Source of the DNA: Augochlora pura
Taxonomy: Eukaryota; Arthropoda; Insecta; Hymenoptera; Halictidae
Reading direction: 5' to 3'
Assembly: GCF_028453695.1 (NCBI RefSeq)
Contig: NC_135779.1
Location: 10,180,831 to 10,244,830 of the forward strand
Length of the DNA stretch: 64,000 nucleotides
The notes beneath the pieces were generated by a model. That model saw only the letters and a list, made by a program, of their open reading frames with translations. It was not told where the DNA came from and searched no databases. Positions 45,603 to 57,867 of this stretch are shown here, in pieces (the first letter of the stretch is position 1; each line of letters begins with the position of its first letter). The translations under genes and the position numbers were made by a program.

Positions 45603-45895
45603 TTAACCCCTCAAACCGGTTCGGCGTACACGTGTACGTCAATGACGTCGTCGCCATAGCTTACCACGTATGTATTAAAACGCCGTAATATATAAATATA
45701 TAAATATAATACAATACGAATGCATATAGTAATTAATCCGTGCTTCGTTAGTGTACGGTCATAATTCGAGCATTGGCAAAACCTTTATGTTTTATAGAAG
45801 ATTAAATATATATTTAATCTTGTATAAATATATATATATATCGCGATAAAAATAATTAAATTGTCACGTATATAAATACCGGTTTGAGGAGTTAA
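45603..45895. mobile_element. TTAA-flanked element, family F
   Basis: A 293-bp element between intact TTAA sites. The left end is TTAACCCCTCAAACCGGT and the reverse-complemented right end is TTAACTCCTCAAACCGGT, so the terminal repeats match over 14 bp with one change. A perfect 14-bp palindrome CGTACACGTGTACG lies at 45625-45638, 22 bp from the left end, the same position as in the element at 4046. The interior is AT-rich with TATA runs. Non-coding. Confidence 0.86.
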
Positions 45896-47576
45896 ACGAA
45901 GGGAGACAAATCGGATTTTAGCGAAACGCGTCTAATAATTTGTTTTGATAATTAATGTTCTATTCGGTGTGCTGTTAATCTTAATGAGATTAGACGAAAT
46001 TATACCAAGACGATAAATAATAACTTTTATTAGACAAATTGGAACGGAACCGATATAATTCACGAAGCCAGCGAGTAACGGTTTAATTGACTGACAAGTT
46101 CCGATTAAATATTAATGGGACGTCAAGTGCCTCAAAGGTGTTATCTCTGGCCCGCGGCGAGTTCGTCGACCGAAAGTTTCACCCGGTTCGCAAATCTGAA
46201 GTGTCCGGGTACGAGGAATTCGGGGGAATTCAATAATCCTGTTCATCATCTGAAACTATTCTAATTTTGACCGATGCGGGGACGGATCGATGCGGGTTGC
46301 GCGGCATAATTATTCCGTAATAAAATTTTGATGGCCGCCCGGAGCAGGATTTAATGAGCAATAATGGAATCTAAGGAATCCCGGAACGGCGAAGTTATAA
46401 TGATTTTTCCGCGGCCGGCCAGATTAAAAGACGAATACATTTCCATTTTATGGACTGCTTTAGACGATCTCTCCCCCGCGATGGATACGGCCGATCAATA
46501 ATTCAGAGATCCCCGCGCTTGTCCGCGTTCCGCGGGGAAGAATGGTTTTTCCGAATTCCTCGTAAAACAGTGCGCCGCCATCGTTTTTACTCGCGGCAGT
46601 AACAACTTTATTCGTGGCCGAGCGTCTATAAAATGATCGTAAAGCGTCGCGTACAAGCGCGTTAAAAAAATTCGGGGAGGCGGGCCAGGCGATTTATCGA
46701 ATTTTCGTTTTTGAATTATCCCGTTTGCACCGGCCTTTAATGTTTTACGAGCTCTTCGCGGAAATTGTTTCTCGAGTGCAGCGAGACGTCCGCGAGCTTC
46801 GGTGTGAGACTTATTTATATGTCATCTCAAATCTGTTAAAAACTGATCGGTACCACGTCATCCTCATTCATACATTGCCACGCATGGACGGATTTCCTTT
46901 CTATGATTTCATGCGCTTTCACGTGACGCGACATTAGCGCAATAAAATATATCTGACAGGTAAATTAAAGGATAAGATAGAGATATTACTTAATTGATAA
47001 TTCGAAATTGATTTGATTTAGATACGGTTAAGCAAATCAATTTTATGATCGGATATTTTATTTTAAACCACATTTCTCGAGCGATTAAGAAAATAACTAT
47101 GTTTAGTCATCTGGGCGGTAATGTGTCAGCATGTTTCTATCTTAATCTTCGTTAACAATTCGTAGTATTCAATATTATGTTATATTACTCACGGTTGAAA
47201 ATAATCTCTAGGTTTTAATATTCAAAACGGTTTCATTAGTGCCATTATACTTCAAAATTTGATTTTTCATCCGGTACACAGTAAAACTTTCTATAAAATT
47301 TTTATCGAATCAATTTTTTTAGCATTCAATCGATATAAATATTCCTATTACGTTACATTTATTACGTAGCCCTGAATTACGGTGCAAAAAGAGCTCAACA
47401 AGTCGAACCGAATATCCCCGAATTCTTGCAACACCTGCTCAGTTCCGAAACCCAGCAAGTACACGCTGGTGTCGGGTGCGCGCAAAGCCCGTAGCCCGGT
47501 TACGGGTGTCACGGGGTTAAACTGCGTGTGTTCCCTGTTCAGCAAACAAGGGTCGGACGATCCAGCCGGCGGCGTT
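45896..47576. other. No gene seen
   Basis: Mixed composition; the last part (46.9-47.35 kb) is strongly AT-rich. No recognisable coding or RNA feature. Confidence 0.45.
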
Positions 47577-48149
47577 TCAGCCACCCGAGGTGTCCCGGAG
47601 TCCTCGACCAATTAATTTCTTGGAGGAGTCACGGTGAGGATTTTCAGTGTCAAGGTGGCCGATGGAGAACGCGGATCGAAAAGGGGTCGGGGTCGTGCTG
47701 CCAGGAGTATTCGAAACTCCTCCGGTAAGAACGCCAGGAACGCGGCGGTACCACGGGGGGTTGCAGTATCGCGGCGGCGGCGGCGAAGGTGGTGGTGGTA
47801 GTAGGCGGCTGGGTCGGTGGTGGTGGTGCCGGTTTGCGGTGGAACACGTAACCCACACTCTGCCATGCCGCGGCTCCAGCTCCGGCGCGCTGGAGTGCCG
47901 TAAAAGTGGTGGTGGTAGTGGTGGCGAGGCGGTCGTGTCGTAGTACCCAGTAGTAGAGGCGCCTGGTGGTGGTAGTAATAGTAGTACGATAGTGGGTACA
48001 ACGCTATGTCTGGCCGAGTTCATGAATGAACGACCACTTCGCTCTCGCGCGAGCGCTAATGGGCTTCCTTTCTCGTGGATCGAACCGCCCCCGCATTTTT
48101 GTTGCGGGCCTGGGTGGCCCGCACCTGTTACCGGGACCGAAGCGACCAT
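47577..48149 (-). other. Low-complexity GC-rich segment with the longest small open frame
   Basis: A 190-codon minus-strand frame spans this segment, but its translation is dominated by Pro, Arg, Ser, Thr and His runs (for example PPPPSPPPP) produced by GGT/GGC-rich trinucleotide repeats on the + strand. Other frames on both strands are open too. It lacks a recognisable domain, so I regard it as a probable compositional artefact, or at most a promoter-like CpG-rich region. Confidence 0.35.
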
Positions 48150-48275
48150 CGCCAGTCTACGATTGGCCGTGATTTACAGTTGGCACAGGGCACGGGCCTT
48201 CCTGGAAATAAAGCGATTCTTTGCTAAGGCGCTACCTTCGCCGTTTAACCCCTTGCTCTCGAAGCTATCTCGATC

Positions 48276-48520
48276 TTAACCCTTTGCGCTCGACTGGCGA
48301 GACCAAGGTGCTGCTAAACATTATTATGTCATGTTTCGAAATAATTTTTATCAAATTTACTTATATTTCAAGAATTGTGAAGAACTGTTAATTGTTGCAC
48401 GAGCCACAAAATTCATAAAAAGAATATAAAATAGTCCAAGTTATATAAAGTAGAAACACTATGAGTCTGAAAAAATATTTTGGATTTCCAGCTAAAATGG
48501 CTCCGACTGCAAAGGATTAA
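48276..48520. mobile_element. TTAA-flanked element, family D-like
   Basis: A 245-bp segment between TTAA sites. The left end is TTAACCCTTTGCGCTCGACT and the reverse-complemented right end is TTAATCCTTTGCAGTCGGAG. A partial repeat of the left end (TTAACCCCTTGCTCTCGAAG) lies just before it at 48245. The termini are related to those at 11905 and 884. AT-rich, non-coding interior. Confidence 0.75.
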
Positions 48521-48559
48521 AATCTGGTTTCGTGGTTGTTATTTTAGAATTTACGAATA

Positions 48560-48884
48560 GATTGCGGATTTTTACACAAAATAAAAATTGTGTTCGTTGC
48601 AAAAAACGAGAGTTAAATCAAACTGTATTTCTTCTTTCAATAGTGTTAACCCTTTGCGGACTGGGATTTTTAAAAATGATAAGAATGTATTCCTCAATGA
48701 ATTAGATCTTTTGTTATGGCTACAATCAAATTACACGTTTGTAATTTCTGGAATACATCGATGTTCGTCTTAAATGGGTTAATATAGCGATGATAGTGTA
48801 ACAAAATTTTTAAGTTCTTCTAAAGTTTTCACAGATGGTATTTGTTTTAATCGCTTATATCATAAATGTATAAAATCCGTGGTC
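48560..48884. mobile_element. TA-flanked MITE, copy 5, interrupted by a TTAA element
   Basis: TA at 48558-48559 and 48885-48886. The left end is GATTGCGGATTTTTACACAA and the right end is GTATAAAATCCGTGGTC. Without the 137-bp TTAA element at 48646-48782 it would be about 190 bp, like copy 1 (194 bp). The TTAA element must have inserted after the MITE. Confidence 0.78.
48646..48782. mobile_element. Short TTAA-flanked element nested in a MITE
   Basis: A 137-bp segment bounded by TTAA. The left end is TTAACCCTTTGCGGACTGGG; the reverse-complemented right end is TTAACCCATTTAAGACGAAC, so terminal similarity is limited to about 10 bp. A left end with the same TCTTTGCGGACGGGG core is at 56500. Its placement inside the MITE at 48560-48884 supports it being an insertion. 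Confidence 0.6.
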
Positions 48885-48886
48885 TA

Positions 48887-51800
48887 TTGATGACGCTACA
48901 AAGACTGTTACGGAGGATATTATTGAATAAAATCATGCATACTTTCTATTAACTATTTACACTCGCAGCTATTTAACTCGACGAAGACATTTCTTTTGAA
49001 TTATTATTTATATTCTGCCATCGTCTTTATTTCGTTTGATATTAATCGTATATACTAATAACCGCATTTTAATTTTTTGCAATTTCTTATAAATGCAAGT
49101 ACGAAATTTGTAATTTTAATCTTGTAATTTTTTATGACGCTTTGGAGCTACTACTTAAGTGCTAAGAATTCAAACTCTCAGCCGGCGATATTAACGGTAT
49201 TTTCTCATCATTTGCAAAAAAAGAATGTGAAACTGTTGACAGGTTTACTATCAGATTATGAATCCGTATGGAAAGATATTTTCGAATTCTAGGAAGAGGA
49301 ACTAAATACTGTATAAATAGTAAATCAAAAATTGCTTAACAATGCTGACAGTTTTGTATTTTGTCAGTCGAATCTATTACTATAACAAGCTTTCGTGGCT
49401 CCGCTCGACTTTAAAAGTAGCGTTTTCTCGACGCTGTCACGACTCTCAGGGTCGTAAAACTAGTTGAGTAGAAGTAAATCGTACAAAATGAGAACTCCAA
49501 AGTACGATTTAAAAACAACCGAAGAGAAGAAGCAATGATTGCTTCCACCGATCGAGAGGTATGCCATTCTCGATGGGGAATCGATTATGGTATCGTGAAT
49601 TATCGAGACAGTACTGTATCGCTGTTTGACAGGCGTAATGGCTTCCCGTGGAATTCTGAAATAGTCCGGACTTGCGCTTAAGCGTAATGGAATAATTGAA
49701 ACGCTAATTCGGCCGGCATTGTGCCCGCCGAATGAAAATACGGCTTCATGAATTCCCGGCGATTATTTGATTTTGAGGAGTCCGCTTCTTATTGCCGCGC
49801 CGGGACCTCTTCTTTAGCCGAGAATCGCCGGTGCTCGGCTGAAAAGATTTCATTTCGTCCTGGAATTGTAAATTTGCTTGGGCGCTGACGGTTTTCGACC
49901 CTCTTTTCGGCATCGGACTCTGTTCTCCGTTGATCGAACGCTTTCCGTCTTAGATCCAGACGCGTGCTAAATAGAAATCGCGCATCAAGCGCACCGCTTT
50001 GTACTTTATTCAAATTTTCAGTCAGAAACTCGAGTCAGACTCGAATCAATTTTCCATTAAACGTCGATTCATCTTAGTTGAAACGTTAATGCAACTTTAA
50101 TGAAACCAAATTGAAATTACGATCACTTTCGAAGCAAATCTCGAATTGGCTTCGCTCATACTCGAGGTAAAACAGCAATCATACTAACACCTCTGAAACA
50201 AACTTCAATTCTTTGATTCAACAATGAAGCAGACGCGACGCGAATTGAGTTAGACTTTTTGAAATTTCTTACGACAACATGGAAGGGTAGAACGCATACT
50301 TCGTTTTCCGAATATCCCGCAGAAACTTCGGAGAATCCGAGCAGGCGCAACCGCCGCAACCGGAACACGTTTTCGCGAAGCCAGTCTAAAGTGCATTAAA
50401 GCACCGATACACAGCTCGTTACCGCCATGTAATTGCCGCGGCGATATCTGAAACCAGGAATTGCTTCTATTTGTTTCTCCGTTCGATTCTGTTTGTTTCC
50501 CTATTCTTTTTTCGTCTTCGTTCGACTGATAATTGGTCGTATCGACCGTCGATTTCGCGGCGATCCGTTTCTCCGGGCGATAACGCGTAACCAAACTATG
50601 AATATTTGCTCGGTCGTCGGCTCGGCAAACAAGTCTCTATTTTTTTATAATTAGCCGCGTCCGACCGGGTGCTCGTAGAGCAGGTGACCCGGTTTCTCCG
50701 GCAATGTATCGAAAGACACGGGCACCGGTAGCGTAGACGCTGCTCGCAGTATGTTTGAACGCCGACAGTAAAATCCTAATAGAATTTGTATGCGATTTCG
50801 GTAAGGCGTGTCCCGGGGTCGTTGGACGCGCTCGTAAACCCGTTCGACGCGTCTCGTATCCGGTGGCTCGTGTCTCTCAACCCTGCACCCCGGCTTTTAG
50901 TTCCATCTAGTTCTTCCCTTTTTTTTACGACGTGTTTGCATCATGTTTCCGTCCGGCGTTGCTCGCCTATTCCGTTCGATCTTCTATCCGGCGAGAAAGA
51001 TTTTTATCGAATGAAAAATTCAAGCCGTTCGTTCGGCGTTGAGCGTTCTGCGGAACACGATTGTACCGAAGACCTCGTCGAGATATCAGCAAACTCGAGC
51101 GAAGCTTTGTTTTATTCTATTTTATATTTTCCCATCCACGGAGATTAACGAAAGCGCGACGCAAGTGTTGGAAAGGATCGATTGTTTGTTTGAAACTATT
51201 TATTTAACGTATATCGTTCTATAACAATGACGATTGGATTGATTCGAATTGCGTACAATTTTTTTTCAATATGTGTTGGAACGAAAAAGTTCGAATAAAA
51301 ATTTAGCGACGACAGTATTTCTATGTTATCAGGAATTGTCGAAGAAAAACCAAACATTTTGACCGGTGATTCCAGGGGGGATGAAATATAAGCGTAAGTT
51401 ACATGAATAATTAATCTCGCGATTAAAAGATGTATTATTTTAAAATCGTTCCCGCAGTAACCATTGTCAACTCGAACATTGAAAACGTCGAGCGATAATA
51501 GTTCGCCGGATTATTCTAGCGGGAAAACGGCGGCGGAGATAGAACCGCGGGTTTCCGATAAAATTTCATCCTCGATTCGCGCGTCCTTATTAATTACTAG
51601 TTAATTTCGACTGAACGATACCCGGCGGGTACGCGCGCAGCCCCGCGATTATGGAGCGCAAATATTTATCGCGATTCCATTACGATATCTGCGCGCGACG
51701 TCGCATCGGATTACGGATAAAGTAGAAACCGGAAACGCGTGGGAAGAATTCGGGACGCAGGATCCATGCCTCGAATATTCAATTTACCTTGGAGCATTCG

Positions 51801-54060
51801 TTCGGCACGCCTGCGTCCGCATAATCACGAGTTTCGCGCTGGATATTTTCGGTATCGATCCGACGTTTAATTATGTCAGGCGACGCGCGTGTTTCGTCTC
51901 TGCCGTTACGTTCCGTTTCGATTCGATTTCGATTTCGCGTTCGCGCGGATTCCTTTTTTCCCCGGGACGATGACTTTTCCGATACGTGGCAAGGAAACGA
52001 TGTTTGAACACCGTTCGATCCTTTTCTCCGTTCGTCATTTCAATCACCGCGGGGTCGTTAAAATGCATTAAAAGCGGCGTGCCGGCGCCGCCATGGTTCC
52101 CGCGAGAAATATTTCACGTTTGCCCGCGGACGCGTTTTTTTTTTTCCACTCCACGGAAAACGAATGGCGCCGCGACGCTCGATACAGCCGTCCGGTTTTC
52201 GCGTAGAATGAAATTGATGGTACAACGGCCGACATTATCGGTTATTATGTCACGAAAGACACGTACCGCGAACGCGCGGCGCACTCGGCCGCGTTTGATG
52301 CATGCATTAAGCCGGACCCCGTTGAAATATTAAACATGATATTGACTCGGACGCAAATAATCACGCCGTTATCGATCACCTGCAATGATTAATTTGCGCG
52401 CGGCTAGGCCGCGCAGCAGGCAACCGCGCGTTTTATCCGGGCTCAAATATTTATTTATTCGTTAATTGGTGGGTACGAGTTCCTTCGTACGAGAAGAATA
52501 ACAACGCTAAATACAAGATACCTCATAGCGATGCAAAATATAGAATCGGATTAAGTCTAAAGCGTGCAAATGAAATAGAAAGGTCGAATAAATTTTCTCG
52601 CGTTTGATAGTTAATGCTATAGCTTCGTTTCGCTTGTATCGATTTTTAGTTTCAGTCTACTTCAACTTGATAAAACTTAACGAAACTTTGCGTTAGTTTG
52701 TATTTTCATAGACTTATTCGAACATTAACATCGCTGCTCAAATTTACTTCCATCGACGTTCAACTTCGGTAAATCATGAAAAATGTATTCCAATGTACAA
52801 TAGAGACTCGCTTATCCAAACGTTTGTTTTTAAATATCCTTATACCAAGATATTATCTAAAAATTGTATTCAATTTCTCTATTGGTCGATAATGTATCTA
52901 AATAATATAACGAATAGAACATTGTAAATACAGTAAAAATAAATGTTCGTATTTTCATACGTTTTCGACGTGCTCAAACTCATTTCAACACGGCCCATCT
53001 TATATCAAAGTTTACGTTAAAAACTGTCCAAAACCATAATTTTTAAAGCTCAATATTCCGTAAATTCCGTCTACTCGTAAATTCGGCGACTGCATATTTC
53101 CGTTTAAAAGCAGCAGCAACGGCAATGAACAAAGCGCAGTCAATCACCGCTCAGCCGATCAACATTTTCTTCGGTCGTACGTTGTTGTTCCGCGTTCCCA
53201 GGGATCGGGTGTCACCGATAAATCGATAAGTTACGTCGCCAGGGGAAGAACACAATTCCGCCGGACATTTATAACTTGACTGGTGTAATTAATTTCCCGG
53301 CGTAGTTACGAATTAACGCGGCGGTACCGTGGCCATTAATCACGGCCGGCAAACCTAGACCGGGCCGCGTTAATCAGTAATTCATACTTTCGCGTTAATT
53401 CAATCGGTGCCGCCATTGCATCGGGAAATAACGCGAGATTTATTTAATCGACGGAACGGCCGGTGATCAGCCCGCGCATTTAACGGTTTCACTCCCGGCG
53501 AGGAACTCGTTTCGTATACGGCGCTCGGCCGTGCTCGAAAATCTGAGATCTCCTAATTAAGGACACCGCGAGCCACGGTTACATCTGCAATTAACGCACC
53601 CCGGTGTCTACTTGGCTTCTCTCGACTTAACTGAATTGAAGTGAACGTGAAATTTGTCGCCATCGCTTCATCAACGTTCCGCCGAATCTCGTGTCCTCGC
53701 GGAATCAGAAAGCCATGTAATCTCGCGGCCGTCAAAAGAGTTTTAAGGTCGCCAACGGCAACGGCAACGGCGTTTCCCTTCGCGGGAAGCGTAAATCACT
53801 CAGTTGCGACGTCCGTCCTTTGGCACATCGTCGCTCAAAAGTGCCGGCAGCCGGCCTCGCAATTAATGGGGAAAAAAATAACTTGTAAAAACCCAACTCA
53901 TTACATACCTTTCGACGTGTTTCGAATGGCCGCGGCTTCTAGGCAACGTTCACGGAACAGGGCCCAGTGGTTAACATTCGCGAACGGCTTAAATATTTCT
54001 TGAATATCCTGCGCGAGATTCGTATAATTATGCAATTATTAAGGGATTGGTGAAGTTATG
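48887..54060. other. Gene-free stretch
   Basis: Five kilobases with alternating AT-rich and CpG-rich DNA. I find no coding exon, RNA gene or repeat termini that I can support. Open frames such as 50786-51148 and 51986-52333 are short, arginine-rich and unrecognised. Confidence 0.45.
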
Positions 54061-54067
54061 GCCAGAG

Positions 54068-54232
54068 TCCGGATCTTTATGCGATTGTCATACGTCGTTT
54101 TGCAACGATTAGAATTTGAGAACGGTTTGTTTCTTGAATTAAAGCTCATTACTCGTTGCAAAAAGGTGCTGTTAAGCCTTGTTAACTTATGTGTCTAAAA
54201 TATGCCGTTATTTCGTGAACATCCGCGATATA
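54068..54232. mobile_element. Probable decayed TA-type MITE, copy 7
   Basis: The left end (CCGGATCTTTATGCGATTG) matches the family's GCGGATCTTTATGCGA and the right end GTGAACATCCGCG resembles the inverted terminus seen at 24703 and 62018. Flanking TA sites are not preserved, so the boundaries are approximate. Confidence 0.4.
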
Positions 54233-54630
54233 ATCCACAGACATTCTTTTCATTTTCAAAATTATTAACCAAATAATCGATTGTCCATCCATTCTAGAAC
54301 TGATGAAACTAAAGGTCCCTGCTAAAGCAATACGTTCAAAAGAATTATTTCACGTAGATTACTTTAAAACCAATTTAGGATCTCGAAATTGTATAACGAG
54401 GGCATTACGAACAGCAAATAAACTCAGTCCAAAAATCGACTTCTTTGGCAATTCATTGAGCCAATTTACAAAGGCAGCAACTCTAGCCATTAAAACACAC
54501 ACTCTGTAATTAATTCATCACACACTCTTATATTATGATTTATAATTTATATTATTCAAATGTATTCCGGACTATGTATATATATAACCTCTATGTAACA
54601 CAAAAGGGTCTTACTAGCCCGTTAATAAAG

Positions 54631-54656
<26 letters not shown>
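54233..54656 (+). mobile_element. 3' end of a LINE-type retrotransposon (5'-truncated)
   Basis: An open frame to the stop at 54507-54509 encodes DCPSILELMKLKVPAKAIRS, then ELFHVDYFKTNLGSRNCITR and, further on, KIDFFGNSLSQF. This is the pattern found at the extreme C-terminus of jockey/R1-type non-LTR reverse transcriptases (a 'VP.R..R...LF.V...RTN.G...P' stretch). About 120 bp of AT-rich 3' UTR and an (AAT)n tail at 54631-54656 follow, as expected for target-primed insertion. All upstream RT and endonuclease sequence is missing. I did not find a convincing target-site duplication. Confidence 0.72.
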
Positions 54657-54661
<5 letters not shown>

Positions 54662-57261
54662 TTCCTGCAATGAATAGGAGGTTCTTGATGGACGAAATTC
54701 TTTCTTAAGTCCCAATTTGTTTTTACTTTATGGAATCTGCTTTTTAATGAAATTCTCTTGGAACAGCACACATTTGATTTTAGTTTCCTACGCAAATTTA
54801 ATTTGCCTAAAAATTCTAGCACCGGCATAAATTCCTGGCCAAATTCTCCGTCGATTCAAAGATTCGTCCTCCGTGCGAATGCTTCGCATATTTTCGTTTC
54901 GCCTATTTATTAACGCAATAACGCTGAAATCGCGACACTGGTAACCGGATCGTCATATAATAAAACGTCGTCAATAAAACTCGTAGTTAAATCTACAGGG
55001 TGATTCGCTAAAGCTGCTGCAAAGCAATACTTGCGTTATCATTAACGATACTTAAAATTGCTAGAGGATTGTATAGTTCGATGGGACACAGTTTGTAGTG
55101 CAAATAATTTCTTTCTAAAAGTTATATTTTCCGGGATTTCGAGGTCATCAATGGTTTCTTAAACGAGATTACATATCTCTAATATTATACCATGATAACT
55201 ATGATCTAAATAAAGTTAAACGGATCTATGATCGCATTGCTTATCGCATAGAAATCTGTAAGACGTCAATGGAAATAATTTTGAAGATTTGTTCCAATAA
55301 ATTTTTCATTGTTGATCTCTCTGTTGGTCTTTCAGCATAAGTGTTTATTTCTAAATATTTTAATTTTAAGTTTAAGTTTAATTTAACTTGTTTTTATGGC
55401 AGCTATCACGATATAAAGATAGAAATATGTAATGCCGCTTAAAAAACCATCAATGACCTGGAAATCCCTAAAAAGACGCCCTTTAGGAAAAAGAACTATT
55501 ACCACCGCAGTGCGTCTCCCTTCAAACCATACAATCTGTTGATCTAGCATTTTTGACGATCGTTAATCATAACGGAGATATTGCTTTGCAACAGCTTTTG
55601 TGAACCACCCATGGATCCCGGGCCTACGGAACAGCCTCGGTAAAGAGGGCGCGCGGGATCGTTCATTAGCACGGTCGGCGTTGGATCGCGGCGGGAGTTA
55701 AAGCAGAGATTAATGAGTATGACAATCGTGAATTGTTCCGACACGTCGGGGCATCACACGCGACGGCCGAGAACCGCGCCGATTGACACTGCTCGAGCCC
55801 GCAGCCCGGCCGGTGACGCGAGAAGGCGGCGGCAGCTGTTCCGCGGAGAGGAGGGCGGTCGGCGGCGGGGGTGCAAAACAAAAGTTTTTCCTGCTCTCGG
55901 CCGAGACAATGGGCTCCCACTTGCCTTTTCGGAAATACTTTGAGCCACTCGGCTCCCTTCCCCTTTTCATGCTGCTACCACCCCCGAGCACGAAGGAACG
56001 AGGGAAAGTAGAAATTCTCGGAAGTCCCTCTTTCTTTCCTCCGGCGTTCCCGCCGTACCCCGCGCCGCCGACTCGGCCGCGTTGCCACCCGCGCCTTGTC
56101 CGTTCCGCCGTCAACCCCTCCGAAGGGAATTCAGCGCCGATGGAATGCACTCGAGTGGCACTCCAGGGCCGCGTATCGAGTCGACGGTACCCGGCACGGG
56201 ATTGATACGAAAGATCATCGTGATATCGATGGTATCGAGTGCACCGAGTCCGCCGTATCGGAGTATCTTCGCGTACCGGCCAACGATTTTATCGGGGACA
56301 TTGAATAACGGTCCGGGGGACGTCCGCGGACTCCGTGGTTTTGCGAATTTACGACGGCCGTTTCTACCGATGGAAATGATGTTCTTGGTGATGCACGGCC
56401 GATTTTTTCGCTCGCGTCGCCGCAAATGAATGCTTTATGGTAACCCGCTTTACGGTACGGTGATTAAGATCGGGGAAATAGTTGCAACGTTTTAACATTT
56501 TAACTCTTTGCGGACGGGGCTCTGTGAAAATCGAACGTCGCTTTCGACGAGGAATATCGATGAATGTAGTTGAAAACAGTTTTTTCACGTACACGTAGGA
56601 AATGTCGAAAACTATGCTATGTAAAAGAGAATTTGTTTTTACTAAACGAACGGTTTGCGAATAATTGAATATCATATTATTACTACTGCAAATTATTTAT
56701 ATTATGCCTACTGAAATTTTGTTACTATTATTGATACTATTTGTTCCGTCCTACAATAGAATTTTGCCTTTCGGTTACTTTATTTTCCTTCTTCAAATTC
56801 CGGTTTTTTCAATTTATGAGGCTATCACTTTAGTGTCCTTTTTTACATCGCGCAATTACATTAAGAAATTGCATTTCGGCTAAATTGGTTTATTAGTTGC
56901 AGCCGATCATAAAGCGATTTCTTCAAAATTAGTTTTTCCAGTTTATGGTGGGGTCGCCAGATGGGCCGCGCCGGCCACTCGCTTGGTTTTTCCCGGTCCT
57001 ACGTCACCGCGAGACCCGGACCCTCTGACTTCCCTTGCCACCTCACCGGCAATCAATCCGCGTTCTTTCCAAAAAAGCATAAAAAGGGCAGAAAACTTGT
57101 AATTTTCAGCGTTCCATTTCTCGCAAGTATTCCAACATTCGTCAGTATTCCGATCATCGCTCGTATAGCGACAGTTTATCTCACAACACAACAGCGAAAC
57201 ATACTCAGTAGACCCGTGCATTCAAGTTACTTGTTTTTAGAATATAGTATTTATTTCAAGT
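54657..57261. other. No gene confirmed; GC-rich island at 55.7-56.4 kb
   Basis: The island has overlapping frames on both strands (55710-56150 minus, 55783-56205 plus) without known domains; both-strand openness points to composition. TTAACTCTTTGCGGACGGGG at 56500 is an isolated left end of a TTAA element like the one at 48646. AT-rich beyond. Confidence 0.4.
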
Positions 57262-57590
57262 TTAACCCTTTGGCTACGGCAGACTTTGGCATGCACCGGC
57301 CTACGATACGACACGAATTAAGTCGCGACGTCCACTGGTTACGGTGAAGTTTCTCGTATTTCTGAAGAAGTATATTAAAATATTCAATATACTGAATTCT
57401 ATTACATTAAAACAATATTACTTGAAGTGAACATTAATTTTAAGCTTTTTCTACAATATTTAATAATCAAATTTAATAATAAATGGGCGAAACAGGCGAA
57501 ATTTGATCTGGACGCCTATTGGCGTCTACAGTACTGGGATGACAACATGTTTCGGACGCCAATAGGCGCCGACAGTAGTCAAAGGGTTAA
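57262..57590. mobile_element. TTAA-flanked element, family A, copy 2
   Basis: A 329-bp copy of the element at 963-1268. The left end TTAACCCTTTGGCTACGGCA is identical over its first 28 bases, and the right end GTAGTCAAAGGGTTAA is identical too. The interior is collinear (for example TATTACTTGAAGTGAA), with a ~45-bp segment near the left end that differs. The GACGCC...GGCGCC inverted pair near the right end is kept. Intact TTAA on both sides. Confidence 0.87.
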
Positions 57591-57867
57591 AAGTATGTAG
57601 CATTCCTCACCTCTCTACCAGCTCTATTACCTTAAGTGATCATAGGGTATCGTGACTAACGTTGTCATTTTAGAATCGAGGGTTTACAATCCTCGTGGAC
57701 CGACCATTGGTCTCACTATTAGTTCGCAAAGAAACACTATTATCAATATTGATACTATTAACAATATTGATTGAACGAAGACAATTTTTTGGACAAATTT
57801 CAGACAAAAATTTTCGCTGAGTGTTTCCTACATATTGTATAGTAAACTAATCGTCAAGTAATTATTG

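Noticed and set aside
47577..48149. 190-codon open frame on the minus strand as a protein-coding gene
   Set aside because: Low-complexity Pro/Arg/His translation caused by trinucleotide-rich DNA; other frames on both strands are open too, and no domain is recognisable.
55710..56205. Overlapping 140-146-codon frames on both strands as genes
   Set aside because: The same CpG-rich DNA is open on both strands, typical of compositional artefact; no family resemblance.
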